This document shows positions 1-9,941 of a stretch of DNA of 36,637 bases, in pieces. The position numbers were made by a program, and so were the translations under genes. The DNA lies in assembly GCA_018263115.1 (NCBI GenBank), contig JADFDC010000007.1, forward strand, positions 1 to 36,637, in the 5' to 3' direction. Every line of letters begins with the position of its first letter. Positions within the stretch are counted from its first letter, which is position 1. The stretch is from Thiobacillus sp. (GTDB taxonomy: Bacteria > Pseudomonadota > Gammaproteobacteria > Burkholderiales > Thiobacillaceae). The notes beneath the pieces are model-generated. The model searched no databases and was not told the DNA's origin. It worked only from the letters and a program-made list of their open reading frames with translations.

Positions 1-479
1 GGCCCGCCGAGCCGGGCAAGCGTCTGGACTTCAAACGGGTGAATGGCGGCCTGCTGGTGCAGGAAGCCGACCTCGCGCTCACCAACGAAATCAAGGTCGT
101 GACCAAGCGCGCCCCAACCGAAGCTGAAATGCGCGACCTGCTGTTCGCCTGGCGCGTCGCCAAGTACGTCAAGTCGAACGCCATCGTCTACGCCAGGGAC
201 AACATGACCATCGGCGTCGGCGCCGGCCAGATGAGCCGCGTCAACTCCGCCCGCATCGCCGCCATCAAGGCCGAGCACGCTGGCCTTGTGGTGCCCGGCT
301 CGGTGATGGCATCGGACGCCTTCTTCCCGTTCCGCGACGGCATCGACAACGCTGCCCAGGCCGGCATCAAGGCCGTCATCCAGCCCGGCGGCTCGATGCG
401 TGACGAGGAAGTCATTGCCGCCGCCGACGAGCACGGCATGGCGATGGTGTTCACCGGCATGCGGCATTTCCGGCACTGA
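1..479 (+). CDS. purH: Bifunctional AICAR transformylase / IMP cyclohydrolase, C-terminal part
   Basis: This is the 3' end of purH; the reading frame is open from base 3 and the start lies outside the window. PurH carries out the last two steps of IMP synthesis, formylation of AICAR and ring closure. The visible 158 or so residues belong to the C-terminal AICAR transformylase domain: they include the segments [33 protein letters not shown] and the closing [13 protein letters not shown] and [11 protein letters not shown] blocks, which are hallmarks of the family. The gene is followed after about 94 bases by purD, the usual purH-purD order in proteobacteria. Identity is very secure; only the beginning is missing. 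Confidence 0.97.
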   Translation, partial: PAEPGKRLDFKRVNGGLLVQEADLALTNEIKVVTKRAPTEAEMRDLLFAWRVAKYVKSNAIVYARDNMTIGVGAGQMSRVNSARIAAIKAEHAGLVVPGSVMASDAFFPFRDGIDNAAQAGIKAVIQPGGSMRDEEVIAAADEHGMAMVFTGMRHFRH

Positions 480-487
480 CATGCAGC

Positions 488-564
488 AGAGAGTAGAGAG
501 TGGAGAGTCGAGAGAAATGCCGATCTGCCATTCATCACTCTCGGCTCTCGACTAACTACTCTCG
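488..564. repeat. Imperfect inverted repeat of GAGAG units between purH and purD
   Basis: The spacer between the purH stop and the purD start is built from GAGAGT/CGAGAG units on the left (about 488-514) and their complement on the right (about 536-564). Reading the right arm in reverse complement, roughly 26 positions align with about four mismatches, leaving a loop of about 21 bases. It could fold into a long hairpin in the purHD transcript. There is no T-tract after it, so it is not a normal intrinsic terminator. It may be a copy of a dispersed intergenic repeat. Confidence 0.6.
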
Positions 565-573
565 ACTAAAGTC

Positions 574-1848
574 ATGAAACTACTTGTCATCGGTTCCGGC
601 GGACGCGAACATGCCCTGGCTTGGCGGCTTGCGCAGTCGCCTCGGGTTTCCATGGTTTACGTCGCGCCGGGCAACGGCGGTACAGCAACTGAAGACGGGG
701 TGACGAACGTGCCGCTGACCGCTATTCCCTCGCTGGTCGAGTTTGCCCGCAGGGAGCCAATCGGCCTGACAGTGGTTGGTCCGGAGGCTCCGTTGGCCGA
801 GGGTGTGGTGGATGCTTTCCGCGCCGCCGGACTGAAAATTTTTGGTCCGGCCAAGGCGGCTGCCCAACTCGAGTCATCCAAGGATTTCGCCAAGGCCTTC
901 ATGATTCGCCACAGTATCCCGACGGCCAAATACCGGACGTTTACCGACGTAACGGCCGCGCATGACTATGTCAACGCGCAGGGCGCGCCGATCGTTGTCA
1001 AGGCCGACGGCCTGGCGGCGGGCAAGGGCGTGGTGGTGGCGCAAACCGCTGATGAGGCGCATGCCGCGATCGATGACATGCTAGCAGGCAACAAGCTGGG
1101 CAGCGCGGGCGCGCGCGTGGTGATCGAAGAATGCCTCACGGGTGAGGAAGCCAGTTTTATCGTGATGGTGGATGGCGAGCATATTCTGGCGCTGGCTTCC
1201 AGCCAGGACCACAAACGTCTGCTGGATGGCGATGCGGGACCCAACACGGGTGGCATGGGTGCGTATTCGCCTGCGCCGGTCGTTACGCCAGAAATGCATG
1301 CAAAAATTCTCCGCGAGGTCATCCAGCCGGTCGTGACGGGCATGGCCAGGGAAGGCACGCCATATACGGGATTTTTGTACGCGGGTGTCATGATCAGCCC
1401 GGCAGGTGAAATCAAGGTGCTCGAGTTCAATTGCCGGATGGGCGACCCGGAAACCCAGCCCATCATGATGCGTCTGAAATCCGATCTCGTTAACCTGGTG
1501 GAGCAGGCCATAGACGGCAAGCTGAATCTTGCCGAGGCGGAATGGGATCGCCGGACGGCACTAGCTGTGGTGATGGCCGCCGCAGGGTATCCGGATGATC
1601 CGAGAAAAGGTGATGTCATTCATTTTTCGCTCAAGAACTCGGACGACTTGCATGTTTTTCATGCGGGCACTCGGGAGCAGGATGGCAACATCGTGACCAA
1701 TGGCGGTCGTGTTTTGGCGGTGACGGCACTGGGCGATAGCGTCAAAATGGCCCAGAAACGCGCATATGAAGCCGTTGCACAAATACGCTTCGATGGCATG
1801 CAATACCGGAAGGATATTGGGTATCGCGCCATTGACCGTAAAAAGTGA
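574..1848 (+). CDS. purD: Phosphoribosylamine-glycine ligase (GARS)
   Basis: PurD joins phosphoribosylamine and glycine with ATP to make GAR, the second step of purine synthesis, in the cytoplasm. The 424 residues match the usual family length. The N-terminal nucleotide-fold motif VIGSGGREHALAW opens the protein. The ATP-grasp part shows VVKADGLAAGKGVVVA (about residues 141-156), the segment DHKRLLDGDAGPNTGGMGAY and the metal-binding LEFNCRMGDPETQ. The ATG at 574 directly starts the conserved N-terminus. The stop codon overlaps the GTG start of the next gene, so purD and tsaC are probably translated together. It lies downstream of purH, as is common in betaproteobacteria. Confidence 0.97.
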   Translation: MKLLVIGSGGREHALAWRLAQSPRVSMVYVAPGNGGTATEDGVTNVPLTAIPSLVEFARREPIGLTVVGPEAPLAEGVVDAFRAAGLKIFGPAKAAAQLESSKDFAKAFMIRHSIPTAKYRTFTDVTAAHDYVNAQGAPIVVKADGLAAGKGVVVAQTADEAHAAIDDMLAGNKLGSAGARVVIEECLTGEEASFIVMVDGEHILALASSQDHKRLLDGDAGPNTGGMGAYSPAPVVTPEMHAKILREVIQPVVTGMAREGTPYTGFLYAGVMISPAGEIKVLEFNCRMGDPETQPIMMRLKSDLVNLVEQAIDGKLNLAEAEWDRRTALAVVMAAAGYPDDPRKGDVIHFSLKNSDDLHVFHAGTREQDGNIVTNGGRVLAVTALGDSVKMAQKRAYEAVAQIRFDGMQYRKDIGYRAIDRKK

Positions 1849-2384
1849 AAGGTAAAGCGCTGCGTGCGTGGCTCAGGCAGGGTGGCGTGATCGCCTACCC
1901 GACTGAATCCTGCTACGGTCTGGGGGGTGATCCCATGAATCGCCGGGCAGTAGAAAAAATTCTGAAGCTCAAGGGCCGAAGCGCCAGCAAGGGTTTGATT
2001 CTCATCGCAGCCAATCGTCATCAGTTGCGGCCTTACGCGACCAGGTCGTCAATCGAGGCGGCTTGGGGAAAAGGCTTGTGGCCCGGCCCGGTTACCTGGG
2101 TGCTGCCCGTTGCGAAATCCTGCCCGCCCTGGCTGACGGGTGATCACGAAACCATCGCCGTGCGCATTACCGCCCATCGTGGCGCCGCTGAATTATGCAG
2201 ACAGGCTGGCATGGCGCTGGTTTCCACGAGCGCCAACTCAAGCGGGGAACCTCCTGCAACAACTGCCGAGCAATGCAAGGCAATTTTCGGCAGGCGGGTA
2301 ATGGTATTGCCCGGTAAAATTGGTCATCGCAAGCGGCCCTCCACTTTGATTGATTTCGCCAGCGGAAGCATACTGAGACCATGA
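1845..2384 (+). CDS. tsaC: Threonylcarbamoyl-AMP synthase, single-domain TsaC type
   Basis: Member of the YrdC/Sua5 family, which makes threonylcarbamoyl-AMP from threonine, bicarbonate and ATP for the t6A37 modification of ANN-decoding tRNAs. With 179 residues it has only the YrdC domain and lacks the extra C-terminal domain of Sua5, so TsaC (RimN) is the better name. Visible motifs are [16 protein letters not shown] near the N-terminus, [13 protein letters not shown] (about 42-54), WPGPVTWVL and [11 protein letters not shown]. It starts with GTG at 1845, inside a GTGA overlap with the purD stop, and its own stop overlaps the hemF start as ATGA, so the three genes form one coupled unit. Confidence 0.92.
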   Translation: MKGKALRAWLRQGGVIAYPTESCYGLGGDPMNRRAVEKILKLKGRSASKGLILIAANRHQLRPYATRSSIEAAWGKGLWPGPVTWVLPVAKSCPPWLTGDHETIAVRITAHRGAAELCRQAGMALVSTSANSSGEPPATTAEQCKAIFGRRVMVLPGKIGHRKRPSTLIDFASGSILRP

Positions 2385-3283
2385 ACATTCCCAAGGAAAC
2401 CATCAAAAACTATTTCCTGAATCTTCAGGAAACCATTGTTTCACGAATGGAAACACTCGATGGCAAGCCATTCCGTCGCGATGCGTGGGATCGACCAGAA
2501 GGTGGGGGTGGCATATCACGGCTGGTGGAAGAGGGCAATTTCCTAGAGCGCGCGGGCGCCAATTTTTCTCATGTCATGGGCGAAAAACTGCCGCCTTCCG
2601 CCACCGCGCACCGGCCGGAACTCGCCGGGCGGCGCTGGGAAGCGATGGGCGTTTCCCTGGTCTTTCATCCGCGCAATCCCTATGTACCGACCGTGCACAT
2701 GAATGTGCGCTGCTTTATCGCCGAGAAGGAAGGCGAGGAGCCGGTCTGGTGGTTTGGTGGCGGCATGGACCTCACCCCGTATTACGGCTTCGAGGAAGAC
2801 GCCGTGCATTTTCACGCCACTTGCAAACAGGCGCTGACGCCGTTTGGCGCTGAATGGCATCCCCGCTTCAAGAAATGGTGCGATGACTATTTTTTCCTCA
2901 AGCATCGCAACGAACCACGCGGCGTCGGCGGCATTTTCTTTGATGACCTGAACACGCCGGATTTCGATACCTGCTTCAACCTCATGCAATCGGTTGGTGA
3001 TCATTTCCTGCCTGCCTACGTGCCGATTTTCGAGCGCAGAAAGGATATGAATTTTGGCGAGCGCGAACGCGACTTTCAGGCTTACCGGCGCGGCCGCTAT
3101 GTCGAGTTCAATCTGGTCTTCGACCGTGGAACCCTGTTTGGTCTTCAGTCCGGCGGCCGTACGGAATCCATTCTCATGTCCATGCCGCCCATCGTGAAAT
3201 GGCGCTATGACTGGAAACCCGAAGCCGGCTCGCCTGAAGCGCGGCTATATAGCGATTTTCTGGCAGCAAAAGATTGGACCTGA
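2381..3283 (+). CDS. hemF: Oxygen-dependent coproporphyrinogen III oxidase
   Basis: HemF converts coproporphyrinogen III to protoporphyrinogen IX with O2, a late step of haem synthesis in the cytoplasm. The 300 residues are the normal size. Clear family blocks are [62 protein letters not shown] and [20 protein letters not shown], ending with [13 protein letters not shown]. The ATG at 2381 overlaps the tsaC stop. An O2-dependent enzyme implies that the host lives with at least some oxygen; an O2-independent HemN may exist elsewhere. A second haem gene, hemA, follows after one intervening gene. Confidence 0.97.
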   Translation: MNIPKETIKNYFLNLQETIVSRMETLDGKPFRRDAWDRPEGGGGISRLVEEGNFLERAGANFSHVMGEKLPPSATAHRPELAGRRWEAMGVSLVFHPRNPYVPTVHMNVRCFIAEKEGEEPVWWFGGGMDLTPYYGFEEDAVHFHATCKQALTPFGAEWHPRFKKWCDDYFFLKHRNEPRGVGGIFFDDLNTPDFDTCFNLMQSVGDHFLPAYVPIFERRKDMNFGERERDFQAYRRGRYVEFNLVFDRGTLFGLQSGGRTESILMSMPPIVKWRYDWKPEAGSPEARLYSDFLAAKDWT

Positions 3284-6200
3284 TCCGGACGATTCGCCGC
3301 GGCCTCACGCTGGGTCTGCTGCTGCTTGTCATTCTTCTCCTGATACTGGGCCTGCTTGTCTGGGAGTTGTTCTCTTCTGACATGCAGGCCAAATATCTGG
3401 CAAAAACCGCCCAGAAAATGACCTGGCAATTACAAACCGGACCATCCAAACGCATCCGCTTCCCGGAACCCGGGCCTTACGACCTGCGCTTGGGATACAG
3501 CAAGCTGCCGGTCTACACCGAAAACCTGGCCAGGTCCAATTGGGATATTGAACGTCAGGCCAAAATCAGCATTCAGATGGAACGCGCGGACGATCTGGGG
3601 CTGAACCTGCCATACCGTGAAAAGAACCAGGGTGGCTTGACCCTGCTGGACGAGAAGGGCAGGGCGCTTCATCTCAAGCGTTTTCCAGCGCGTGTCTATG
3701 CCGATTTCGATGACGCGCCCCCGGTGCTGCGTAATGCGCTGTTATTCATTGAGAACCGCGAGCTGCTGACAGAGAAATTTCCCAGCAAGAATCCTGCTGT
3801 GGAGTGGGACAGGCTGGCGCAGGCGGTGCTCGACAAGTTTTATTCGCTGATCAACCCGGCGCATAACGTGCCGGGCGGCAGCACGCTGCCGACCCAGATC
3901 GAAAAGTACAGGCATTCACCAGACGGCATCACATTGTCGATGACGGACAAACTCAGGCAGATGGGCTCGGCAAGCTTGCGCGCTTACCTGGATGGCGAGA
4001 ATACTCTGCCGACACGCAAACGCATCGTCAGGGATTATCTGAACACGGTACCGCTTTCAGCGGCGCCGGGCTTTGGCGAAGTCAATGGCGTGGGCGATGG
4101 CCTGTGGGCTTGGTATGGGCTGGATTTCAAGGAAGCCAATGCGGCATTGTGGCGGCTGGAAAAGTCGCCAACCGACATGGAAGGCGTTCGCGCGTTGAAG
4201 CATGCGCTCAGCCTGCTGGTATCCGAACGCAAGCCTTCCTACTATTTATCCAAAAACCGCGCTGCGCTGGAACGTTACACCAACGTCCATCTTGACCTGT
4301 TGGTGGACGCGGGGCTGATTTCTCCCGCGACCCGCGATGCCGCGTTGAAAGTGCCCTTGCGTAGCCCAAAACAGCGTATTGATCCGCCGCTGCCGCAATT
4401 TGCCATGCAGAAGGCCACCAACAGTCTGCGTACACGGCTTGCAGGCCTGTTGGGCGAACAGAGATTGTACGATCTTGACCGGCTTGATCTGGTGGCGGAA
4501 AGCACGCTCAACAAGGAAGCGCAGGAGCAGGTCACGGCTTTCCTGCTCGGCTTGACTGATCCCGCAAAGGCCAGTGCGATTGGCTTGTATGGCAAGTATT
4601 TGATGGGCCCCTCCACAGACCTCGGCAAAGTCATCTACAGCTTCACGCTTTACGAAAAAAGCCCCCAGGGGATGCTGCTGCGTGTCCAGGCGGATAATCT
4701 CAACCAGCCTTTTGACATCAATCAACAGACAAAACTCGACTTGGGTTCCACGGCCAAGCTGCGGACGCTGGTGACTTATCTCGAAATCATTGCCCGCCTG
4801 CATGCCGACTATGTCAAGCTCGATCCCGCCAGGCTGAAAATCGAGGCACAACCCAGACGCGATGCGCTGGCGCAATGGGCGGCCGGCTATTTGCTAACCT
4901 CGGCTGACAGAAGCCTGCGCCCAATGCTGGAAGCCGCCATGGCACGGCGTTATTCGGCTGCGCCGCAGGTTTTCTATACAGGCGGGGGTGAGCATGTCTT
5001 TGCAAATTTCAACAAGGATGACAATGGCAGGATCATGGATGTGTGGGAAGCCACGCGCAATTCGGTGAACCTGGTATTCATCCGAATCATGCGCGATATT
5101 TCCCAGCACTACATCGAGCGATCGCCAGGGGCGGCCGCCAAGGTACTGGATGATGCAGCCAATCCAGTGCGTCAGTCCTATCTGTTGCGGTTTGTCGACC
5201 AGGAGGCCGGCGTGTTCCTGCGACGCTTCCATCAGCGACATGGCAAGCAGGATGCAGCTGCCATGGCGGAGGATTTGTATCAACGTGCCAGCCAGAATCC
5301 GCGCCGATTCACTTCGCTATATCGTTATCTTGAGCCGCGTGCGGAGTTCGCGGCGTATCTGTCTGCCCTGCGCGCACGCATTCCCGCAACGGCAGGCATG
5401 AGCCAGGATGCGCTGATAAGGATGTACGAGCAGCACGATCCGGCTGCATACAACCTTGCAGATCGCGGCTATGTCACTCAAATTCATCCGCTGGAAATCT
5501 GGCTGGTGTCGTACTTGCGCGGCCACCCAGGCGCAAGCTATGAGGAAATTTTCGCGGCAAGCGCGAAAGAGCGCGTGCAGGTTTACGACTGGTTGTTCAA
5601 AACCAGCCGCAAAAACGCGCAGGACATCCGCATACAGAGTCTGCTGGAAGTGGAGGCATTCGAGGCGTTGCTGAAAGACTGGCGGCGACTCGGTTATCCA
5701 TTCGACACGCTGACGCCTTCCTATGCGACCGCGATTGGCAGCTCGGGCGACCGGCCAGCCGCGCTGGCGGAGTTGATGGGGATTATCGTCAACGATGGCG
5801 TGAGGTTGCCGGCGGTTAATCTCAGAAGTCTTAAATTCGCTGCGAACACGCCTTATGAAACTCATTTCCGTAGGCGCGCGCCTCAACCAGAAGCCTTATT
5901 CCCGAAAGAGGTTGCACAGACGCTTAAAAAGGCCTTGGGCCTGGTAGTCAGTGAAGGTACGGCCGCCCGCCTGCACGGCGCGCTGAAGGATGGCAGCGGC
6001 AACCCCATTCCGATTGGTGGCAAGACCGGGACGGGAGACCACCGTTATGAGCGGTTTGGCCCGGGCGGCCAATTGCTCGAGTCACGTGTGGTCAACCGCA
6101 CGGCCACCTTTGTTTTTTACCTGGGAGACCGGCATTTCGGAACGTTTACCGCGCTGGTGCCTGGCCAGGAGGCGGAGAAATACCAGTTTACGAGTTCCCT

Positions 6201-6531
6201 GACCGCGCAAATCCTCAAGAACCTGCTGCCAAAATTGCAGCCAGTCCTGTTTGCAGAAACGCTGAAAGTTGTCCCCAAACCAGTTCCCGAAGCACCCAAG
6301 GCAGAGCCGCTCGCGGTTGAACCGCAGCAGGTGTTGAGAAAATCAGAGGCAGAAGCCAGAGAAGGGACAACACACGAAGCTCACCCCATCAAAAAGGATG
6401 AGCCGCCGTCCGGGGGGTTCCCCGAAAACCTCGATCCCGTGCTGAACCCGCCGGTTTCGGCTAATCAGCCATCGTCACTGGCGCCTCCTGTTACACCCGC
6501 CCCGGCTTCAGCTACAAATCCGGCGAAATGA
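3274..6531 (+). CDS. Bifunctional transglycosylase/transpeptidase-like penicillin-binding protein with large insertion
   Basis: This 1085-residue protein has a short cytoplasmic start, one strong membrane segment (about residues 10-33) and a periplasmic part, the plan of a class A PBP that polymerises and cross-links peptidoglycan. The GT51 part shows ENREL with E160 at the catalytic glutamate position, and [11 protein letters not shown] (201-211), a variant of the usual GGSTITQQ. The transpeptidase part has all three motifs: STAK (492-495), SVN (597-599) and KTG (917-919). The distance from SVN to KTG, about 320 residues, is much longer than usual, so a largely helical insertion lies between. 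The last 80 or so residues are a proline-rich tail. It starts with TTG at 3274, overlapping the hemF stop by 10 bases; no ATG precedes the membrane segment. The exact PBP subclass is unclear. Confidence 0.88.
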   Translation: MDLIRTIRRGLTLGLLLLVILLLILGLLVWELFSSDMQAKYLAKTAQKMTWQLQTGPSKRIRFPEPGPYDLRLGYSKLPVYTENLARSNWDIERQAKISIQMERADDLGLNLPYREKNQGGLTLLDEKGRALHLKRFPARVYADFDDAPPVLRNALLFIENRELLTEKFPSKNPAVEWDRLAQAVLDKFYSLINPAHNVPGGSTLPTQIEKYRHSPDGITLSMTDKLRQMGSASLRAYLDGENTLPTRKRIVRDYLNTVPLSAAPGFGEVNGVGDGLWAWYGLDFKEANAALWRLEKSPTDMEGVRALKHALSLLVSERKPSYYLSKNRAALERYTNVHLDLLVDAGLISPATRDAALKVPLRSPKQRIDPPLPQFAMQKATNSLRTRLAGLLGEQRLYDLDRLDLVAESTLNKEAQEQVTAFLLGLTDPAKASAIGLYGKYLMGPSTDLGKVIYSFTLYEKSPQGMLLRVQADNLNQPFDINQQTKLDLGSTAKLRTLVTYLEIIARLHADYVKLDPARLKIEAQPRRDALAQWAAGYLLTSADRSLRPMLEAAMARRYSAAPQVFYTGGGEHVFANFNKDDNGRIMDVWEATRNSVNLVFIRIMRDISQHYIERSPGAAAKVLDDAANPVRQSYLLRFVDQEAGVFLRRFHQRHGKQDAAAMAEDLYQRASQNPRRFTSLYRYLEPRAEFAAYLSALRARIPATAGMSQDALIRMYEQHDPAAYNLADRGYVTQIHPLEIWLVSYLRGHPGASYEEIFAASAKERVQVYDWLFKTSRKNAQDIRIQSLLEVEAFEALLKDWRRLGYPFDTLTPSYATAIGSSGDRPAALAELMGIIVNDGVRLPAVNLRSLKFAANTPYETHFRRRAPQPEALFPKEVAQTLKKALGLVVSEGTAARLHGALKDGSGNPIPIGGKTGTGDHRYERFGPGGQLLESRVVNRTATFVFYLGDRHFGTFTALVPGQEAEKYQFTSSLTAQILKNLLPKLQPVLFAETLKVVPKPVPEAPKAEPLAVEPQQVLRKSEAEAREGTTHEAHPIKKDEPPSGGFPENLDPVLNPPVSANQPSSLAPPVTPAPASATNPAK

Positions 6532-6576
6532 TCTATACGCTAGAATAAACGCCCAAATATTCAGGCAAATCACTCC

Positions 6577-7827
6577 ATGCAGCTTTTTGCGTTCGGCATC
6601 AACCACCATACTGCCCCGGTATCCATCCGGGAGCAGGTGGCGTTTGCCGCAGAGCGCATGGATGACGCTCTGCGTGATCTGGTTGCCTGCCCGCCCATTC
6701 GGGAGGCGGCCATATTGTCGACGTGCAACCGCACCGAAGTGTATTGCCATACAACCGATCCGGAGGCGCCTGTCGCGTGGCTCTCCGGGTTTCACAAGCT
6801 GCCTCAATCCGAAGTGGAGCCCTATTTATACCGACTACCCCAGGGTGAGGCTGCCCGCCACGCATTCCGGGTGGCCTCGGGGCTGGATTCGATGGTGCTG
6901 GGCGAGACGCAAATTCTTGGCCAGATCAAGAACGCCGTAAAAACGGCGGAAAAAGCCGGAACACTCGGCCTTCTACTGCACAAGCTGTTTCAGCGCACAT
7001 TTTCCGTCGCCAAGGAAGTCCGAACCGCAACGGATATCGGCGCCTCCTCGGTTTCCATGGCGGCAGCCGCAGTACGTCTGGCAGAGCGAATCTTTCCCAG
7101 CGTCAGCGAACAGAAGGTGTTGTTCATCGGCGCAGGCGAAATGATTGAGTTGTGCATGGCGCATTTCGCCGCGCGGCATCCCCAGCGCATACTCGTGGCC
7201 AATCGCACGGCCGAGCGTGCGCGGCCGCTAGCAGAACGCTTCAATGCCGGCGTGATCGCACTCAACGATTTGCCAGAGCATCTGGCGCTTTACGATATTG
7301 TCATTACGTCGACCGCGAGCCCACTTCCGATTCTGGGCAAGGGACTGGTCGAGCGCGCGCTTAAAACCCGCCGTCACAAACCCATGTTCATGGTCGATCT
7401 GGCTGTGCCAAGGGACGTGGAAGAAGAAGTGGGCGAACTCGATGACGTGTTTCTATATAGTGTGGATGACCTGGGATCGGTAGTGCGCGAAGGCCAGGAC
7501 CAGCGCCAGGGCCAGGTGATCCAGGCAGAAGCTATCATCGAAACCAGCGTGCAGGATTTTCTGCACTGGATGGGCGCACGTGAATTCGTGCCGACGATCC
7601 GCAGCCTGCGCGATCATGCCGAGCGTCATCGGCGCCACGAGCTCGATCACGCCCGAAAACTGCTGGAAAGAGGAGTCAGTCCAGAAGAAGTGCTCGACCA
7701 GATTTCCCGCGCGCTGACCAACAAGCTGCTGCATGCCCCCACCCATGCGCTGCATCACGTTTCCGATGAAGAACGCGAGTCCCTGGCACGGCTGATCAAT
7801 CGCATCTACGGCCTTCCCAAGGAATAG
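6577..7827 (+). CDS. hemA: Glutamyl-tRNA reductase
   Basis: HemA reduces glutamyl-tRNA(Glu) to glutamate-1-semialdehyde with NADPH, the first committed step of C5-pathway haem synthesis. The 416 residues are normal. The N-terminus shows [17 protein letters not shown], and C50 in [11 protein letters not shown] is the catalytic thiol that forms the thioester with glutamate. Further blocks are [19 protein letters not shown], the NADPH-binding [25 protein letters not shown] and the C-terminal dimerisation helices. ATG 6577 begins exactly at the conserved N-terminus. It lies upstream of prfA, the classical hemA-prfA-prmC order. Confidence 0.98.
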   Translation: MQLFAFGINHHTAPVSIREQVAFAAERMDDALRDLVACPPIREAAILSTCNRTEVYCHTTDPEAPVAWLSGFHKLPQSEVEPYLYRLPQGEAARHAFRVASGLDSMVLGETQILGQIKNAVKTAEKAGTLGLLLHKLFQRTFSVAKEVRTATDIGASSVSMAAAAVRLAERIFPSVSEQKVLFIGAGEMIELCMAHFAARHPQRILVANRTAERARPLAERFNAGVIALNDLPEHLALYDIVITSTASPLPILGKGLVERALKTRRHKPMFMVDLAVPRDVEEEVGELDDVFLYSVDDLGSVVREGQDQRQGQVIQAEAIIETSVQDFLHWMGAREFVPTIRSLRDHAERHRRHELDHARKLLERGVSPEEVLDQISRALTNKLLHAPTHALHHVSDEERESLARLINRIYGLPKE

Positions 7828-7869
7828 AACCTGGCCTGGCCCGGGTTTCTTATCCTTGATTGAGTTTTC

Positions 7870-8949
7870 ATGAAAGCAACACTTACCGCAAAACTGTCCC
7901 AGCTTGCCGAGCGGCTGGAGGAAATCGGCCAGCTCCTCGCGCGCGAGGATTCAACGAATGACCTTGATAAATACAGAAAGCTATCTCGAGAACATGCGGA
8001 ACTGACACCTGTCGTCGCGTTGTTTCAGGCTTACAGAAAGGCGGAAGCCGATGCGGCAACGGCGCAAACGCTTCTGTCCGATCCGGACCTGAAGGCTTTC
8101 GCCCAGGCCGAAATCGACGACTCCCGCGTGAAAATGACGCATCTGGAAGCAGATCTGCAAAAGGCGTTGTTGCCAAAGGATCCCAACGATGACCGGAATA
8201 TTTTTCTGGAGATCCGTGCGGGCACCGGTGGCGACGAATCGGCCCTGTTCGCGGGCGACCTGTTTCGCATGTACGCGCGCTACGCCGAACGTCAGGGCTG
8301 GAAGGTCGAGGTCATCTCCGCTAATGAATCCGAATTGGGCGGATATCGCGAGATTATTTCGCGCATCGTTGGCGAAGGCGCTTATTCGCGGCTCAAGTTC
8401 GAGTCGGGGGGGCATCGCGTGCAGCGTGTGCCTGCCACGGAAACTCAGGGACGCATCCATACCTCAGCGTGTACGGTGGCCGTGCTGCCGGAGGCGGACG
8501 AAATTGGCGATGTGGAAATCAATCCGGCCGATATAAGAATCGACACCTTCCGTGCCAGCGGCGCGGGCGGGCAGCATATCAACAAGACCGATTCCGCCGT
8601 GCGCATTACACATTTACCCACTGGCATCGTGGTGGAGTGCCAGGACGACCGATCGCAGCATCGCAACAAGGCCCAGGCCATGGCGGTGCTAGCTGCGCGT
8701 ATCAAGGATGGGCAACTCCGGGAACAACAGGCCGGCATCGCCAGCACACGGAAATCGCTCATCGGCAGCGGCGATCGCTCCGAGCGTATCCGCACCTACA
8801 ATTTTCCGCAGGGCAGAGTGACGGATCACCGCATTAATCTCACCCTCTACAAGATCGACTTCATCATGCAGGGCGAACTGGACGAATTGCTGGATGCACT
8901 GGCGTCCGAGTATCAGGCCGAGCAACTGGCCGAGTTGGGCGAAGCTTGA
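7870..8949 (+). CDS. prfA: Peptide chain release factor 1
   Basis: RF1 recognises UAA and UAG stop codons and triggers hydrolysis of peptidyl-tRNA on the ribosome. The 359 residues match the family. The stop-codon reading tripeptide PAT (188-190), diagnostic for RF1 as opposed to the SPF of RF2, lies in [18 protein letters not shown]. The GGQ motif (233-235), whose glutamine is methylated by PrmC, lies in [18 protein letters not shown]. The coiled N-terminal domain and the C-terminal tail are complete. Its stop overlaps the TTG start of prmC, the enzyme that modifies it. Confidence 0.98.
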   Translation: MKATLTAKLSQLAERLEEIGQLLAREDSTNDLDKYRKLSREHAELTPVVALFQAYRKAEADAATAQTLLSDPDLKAFAQAEIDDSRVKMTHLEADLQKALLPKDPNDDRNIFLEIRAGTGGDESALFAGDLFRMYARYAERQGWKVEVISANESELGGYREIISRIVGEGAYSRLKFESGGHRVQRVPATETQGRIHTSACTVAVLPEADEIGDVEINPADIRIDTFRASGAGGQHINKTDSAVRITHLPTGIVVECQDDRSQHRNKAQAMAVLAARIKDGQLREQQAGIASTRKSLIGSGDRSERIRTYNFPQGRVTDHRINLTLYKIDFIMQGELDELLDALASEYQAEQLAELGEA

Positions 8950-9797
8950 ACTCCCCCCAAGAGCTTCTCCAGCGTGATGCGCCGGAGTTGATGCGGACGT
9001 TGGCTCTGGATGCGACAGCGGCCCGTCTGGAAATCCGGATATTGCTCGGTCAAGTGCTAAGTGTGGATCGTACCTGGCTGATTGCCCATGAGCGCGACTC
9101 CCTGCAAGCCGAACCCATCGCGCGTTATGAGGAACTGCTGGGCAGGCGGCTGGCAGGCGAGCCCATCGCCTATGTTCTTGGGGAAAAGGAGTTTTACGGC
9201 CGTACTTTCAACGTAACACCTGACGTGCTGATTCCACGTCCCGAGACTGAGTTGTTGGTCGATCTTGCCTTGAGCCAATGCCGTGTCATGGAATCTCCCA
9301 AAATTCTTGATTTGGGTACTGGCAGTGGGTGCATTGCCATCACGCTGGTGCTGGAGTGTCCTGCAGCTCAAGTCACGGCGGTGGAAGAATCCGATTCAGC
9401 CCTTGAAATCGCCCGCCGGAATGCAGCAAAAAACGGAGTTCATGTCGAATTTGTCCAGAGCCGCTGGTTTTCAGCGCTCGGTGACAGGCAATTCGACATC
9501 ATTGTCGCGAATCCGCCTTATATTGCTCCAGGCGATCCGCATTTGCTTGAAGGGGATGTACGGCATGAACCTGCCGGTGCTCTGGTTTCCGAGGACATGG
9601 GGCTGGCGGATATAAGGGAAATCGTGGTTCAGGCCAAATCCCATCTGCGCTCTAAAGGGCTACACTTGCTGGAACATGGTTACAATCAGGCTGAGGCAGT
9701 CAGGGATTTATTGATTAAAGTCGGCTTTTCCGAACCTGTAACTAGGCGCGACTTGGCTGGAATAGATAGAGTAACCGGGGCAAAAATGTCGGAATAA
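8946..9797 (+). CDS. prmC: Release factor glutamine methyltransferase
   Basis: PrmC (HemK) methylates the glutamine of the GGQ motif in RF1 and RF2 with S-adenosylmethionine. The 283 residues show the helical N-terminal domain ending in the hinge [20 protein letters not shown], the SAM-binding loop [13 protein letters not shown] and the NPPY substrate motif at 189-192. The start is TTG at 8946, overlapping the prfA stop by four bases; no better start keeps the conserved N-terminal helices. It is the last gene of the hemA-prfA-prmC run; the reading style changes after it. Confidence 0.95.
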   Translation: MNSPQELLQRDAPELMRTLALDATAARLEIRILLGQVLSVDRTWLIAHERDSLQAEPIARYEELLGRRLAGEPIAYVLGEKEFYGRTFNVTPDVLIPRPETELLVDLALSQCRVMESPKILDLGTGSGCIAITLVLECPAAQVTAVEESDSALEIARRNAAKNGVHVEFVQSRWFSALGDRQFDIIVANPPYIAPGDPHLLEGDVRHEPAGALVSEDMGLADIREIVVQAKSHLRSKGLHLLEHGYNQAEAVRDLLIKVGFSEPVTRRDLAGIDRVTGAKMSE

Positions 9798-9904
9798 CTT
9801 ACAGGATGTGCTAAATCAACGGCCCTGCACTTGGCAAAACTCCATAGAACCAAGTAGTTGTGTAGTGGTATCAGGTTCTGGCTTGAAATTTGCTACCCTG
9901 TAAG
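9798..9904. repeat. Intergenic element bounded by an 8-bp inverted repeat
   Basis: The region between the prmC stop and the next gene starts with CTTACAGG (9798-9805) and carries the exact complement CCTGTAAG at 9897-9904. The similarity continues inward imperfectly for about 25 bases. Nested inside is a second exact inverted repeat, AGAACC (9846-9851) and GGTTCT (9874-9879), and a shorter CTTGG/CCAAG pair. The element could be an RNA structure in the leader of the following gene or a small degenerate mobile repeat. No T-tract follows. Confidence 0.5.
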
Positions 9905-9941
9905 CTGAATTCTATCCAATGGAAACAAGCAGAGCATAACC

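Noticed and set aside
488-564. CRISPR or direct-repeat array
   Set aside because: The units are short, unevenly spaced and arranged as one inverted hairpin, with no unique spacers and no cas genes.
9798-9941. Intrinsic terminator of prmC
   Set aside because: The inverted repeats are far apart and no T-tract follows either arm, so a normal terminator is not supported.
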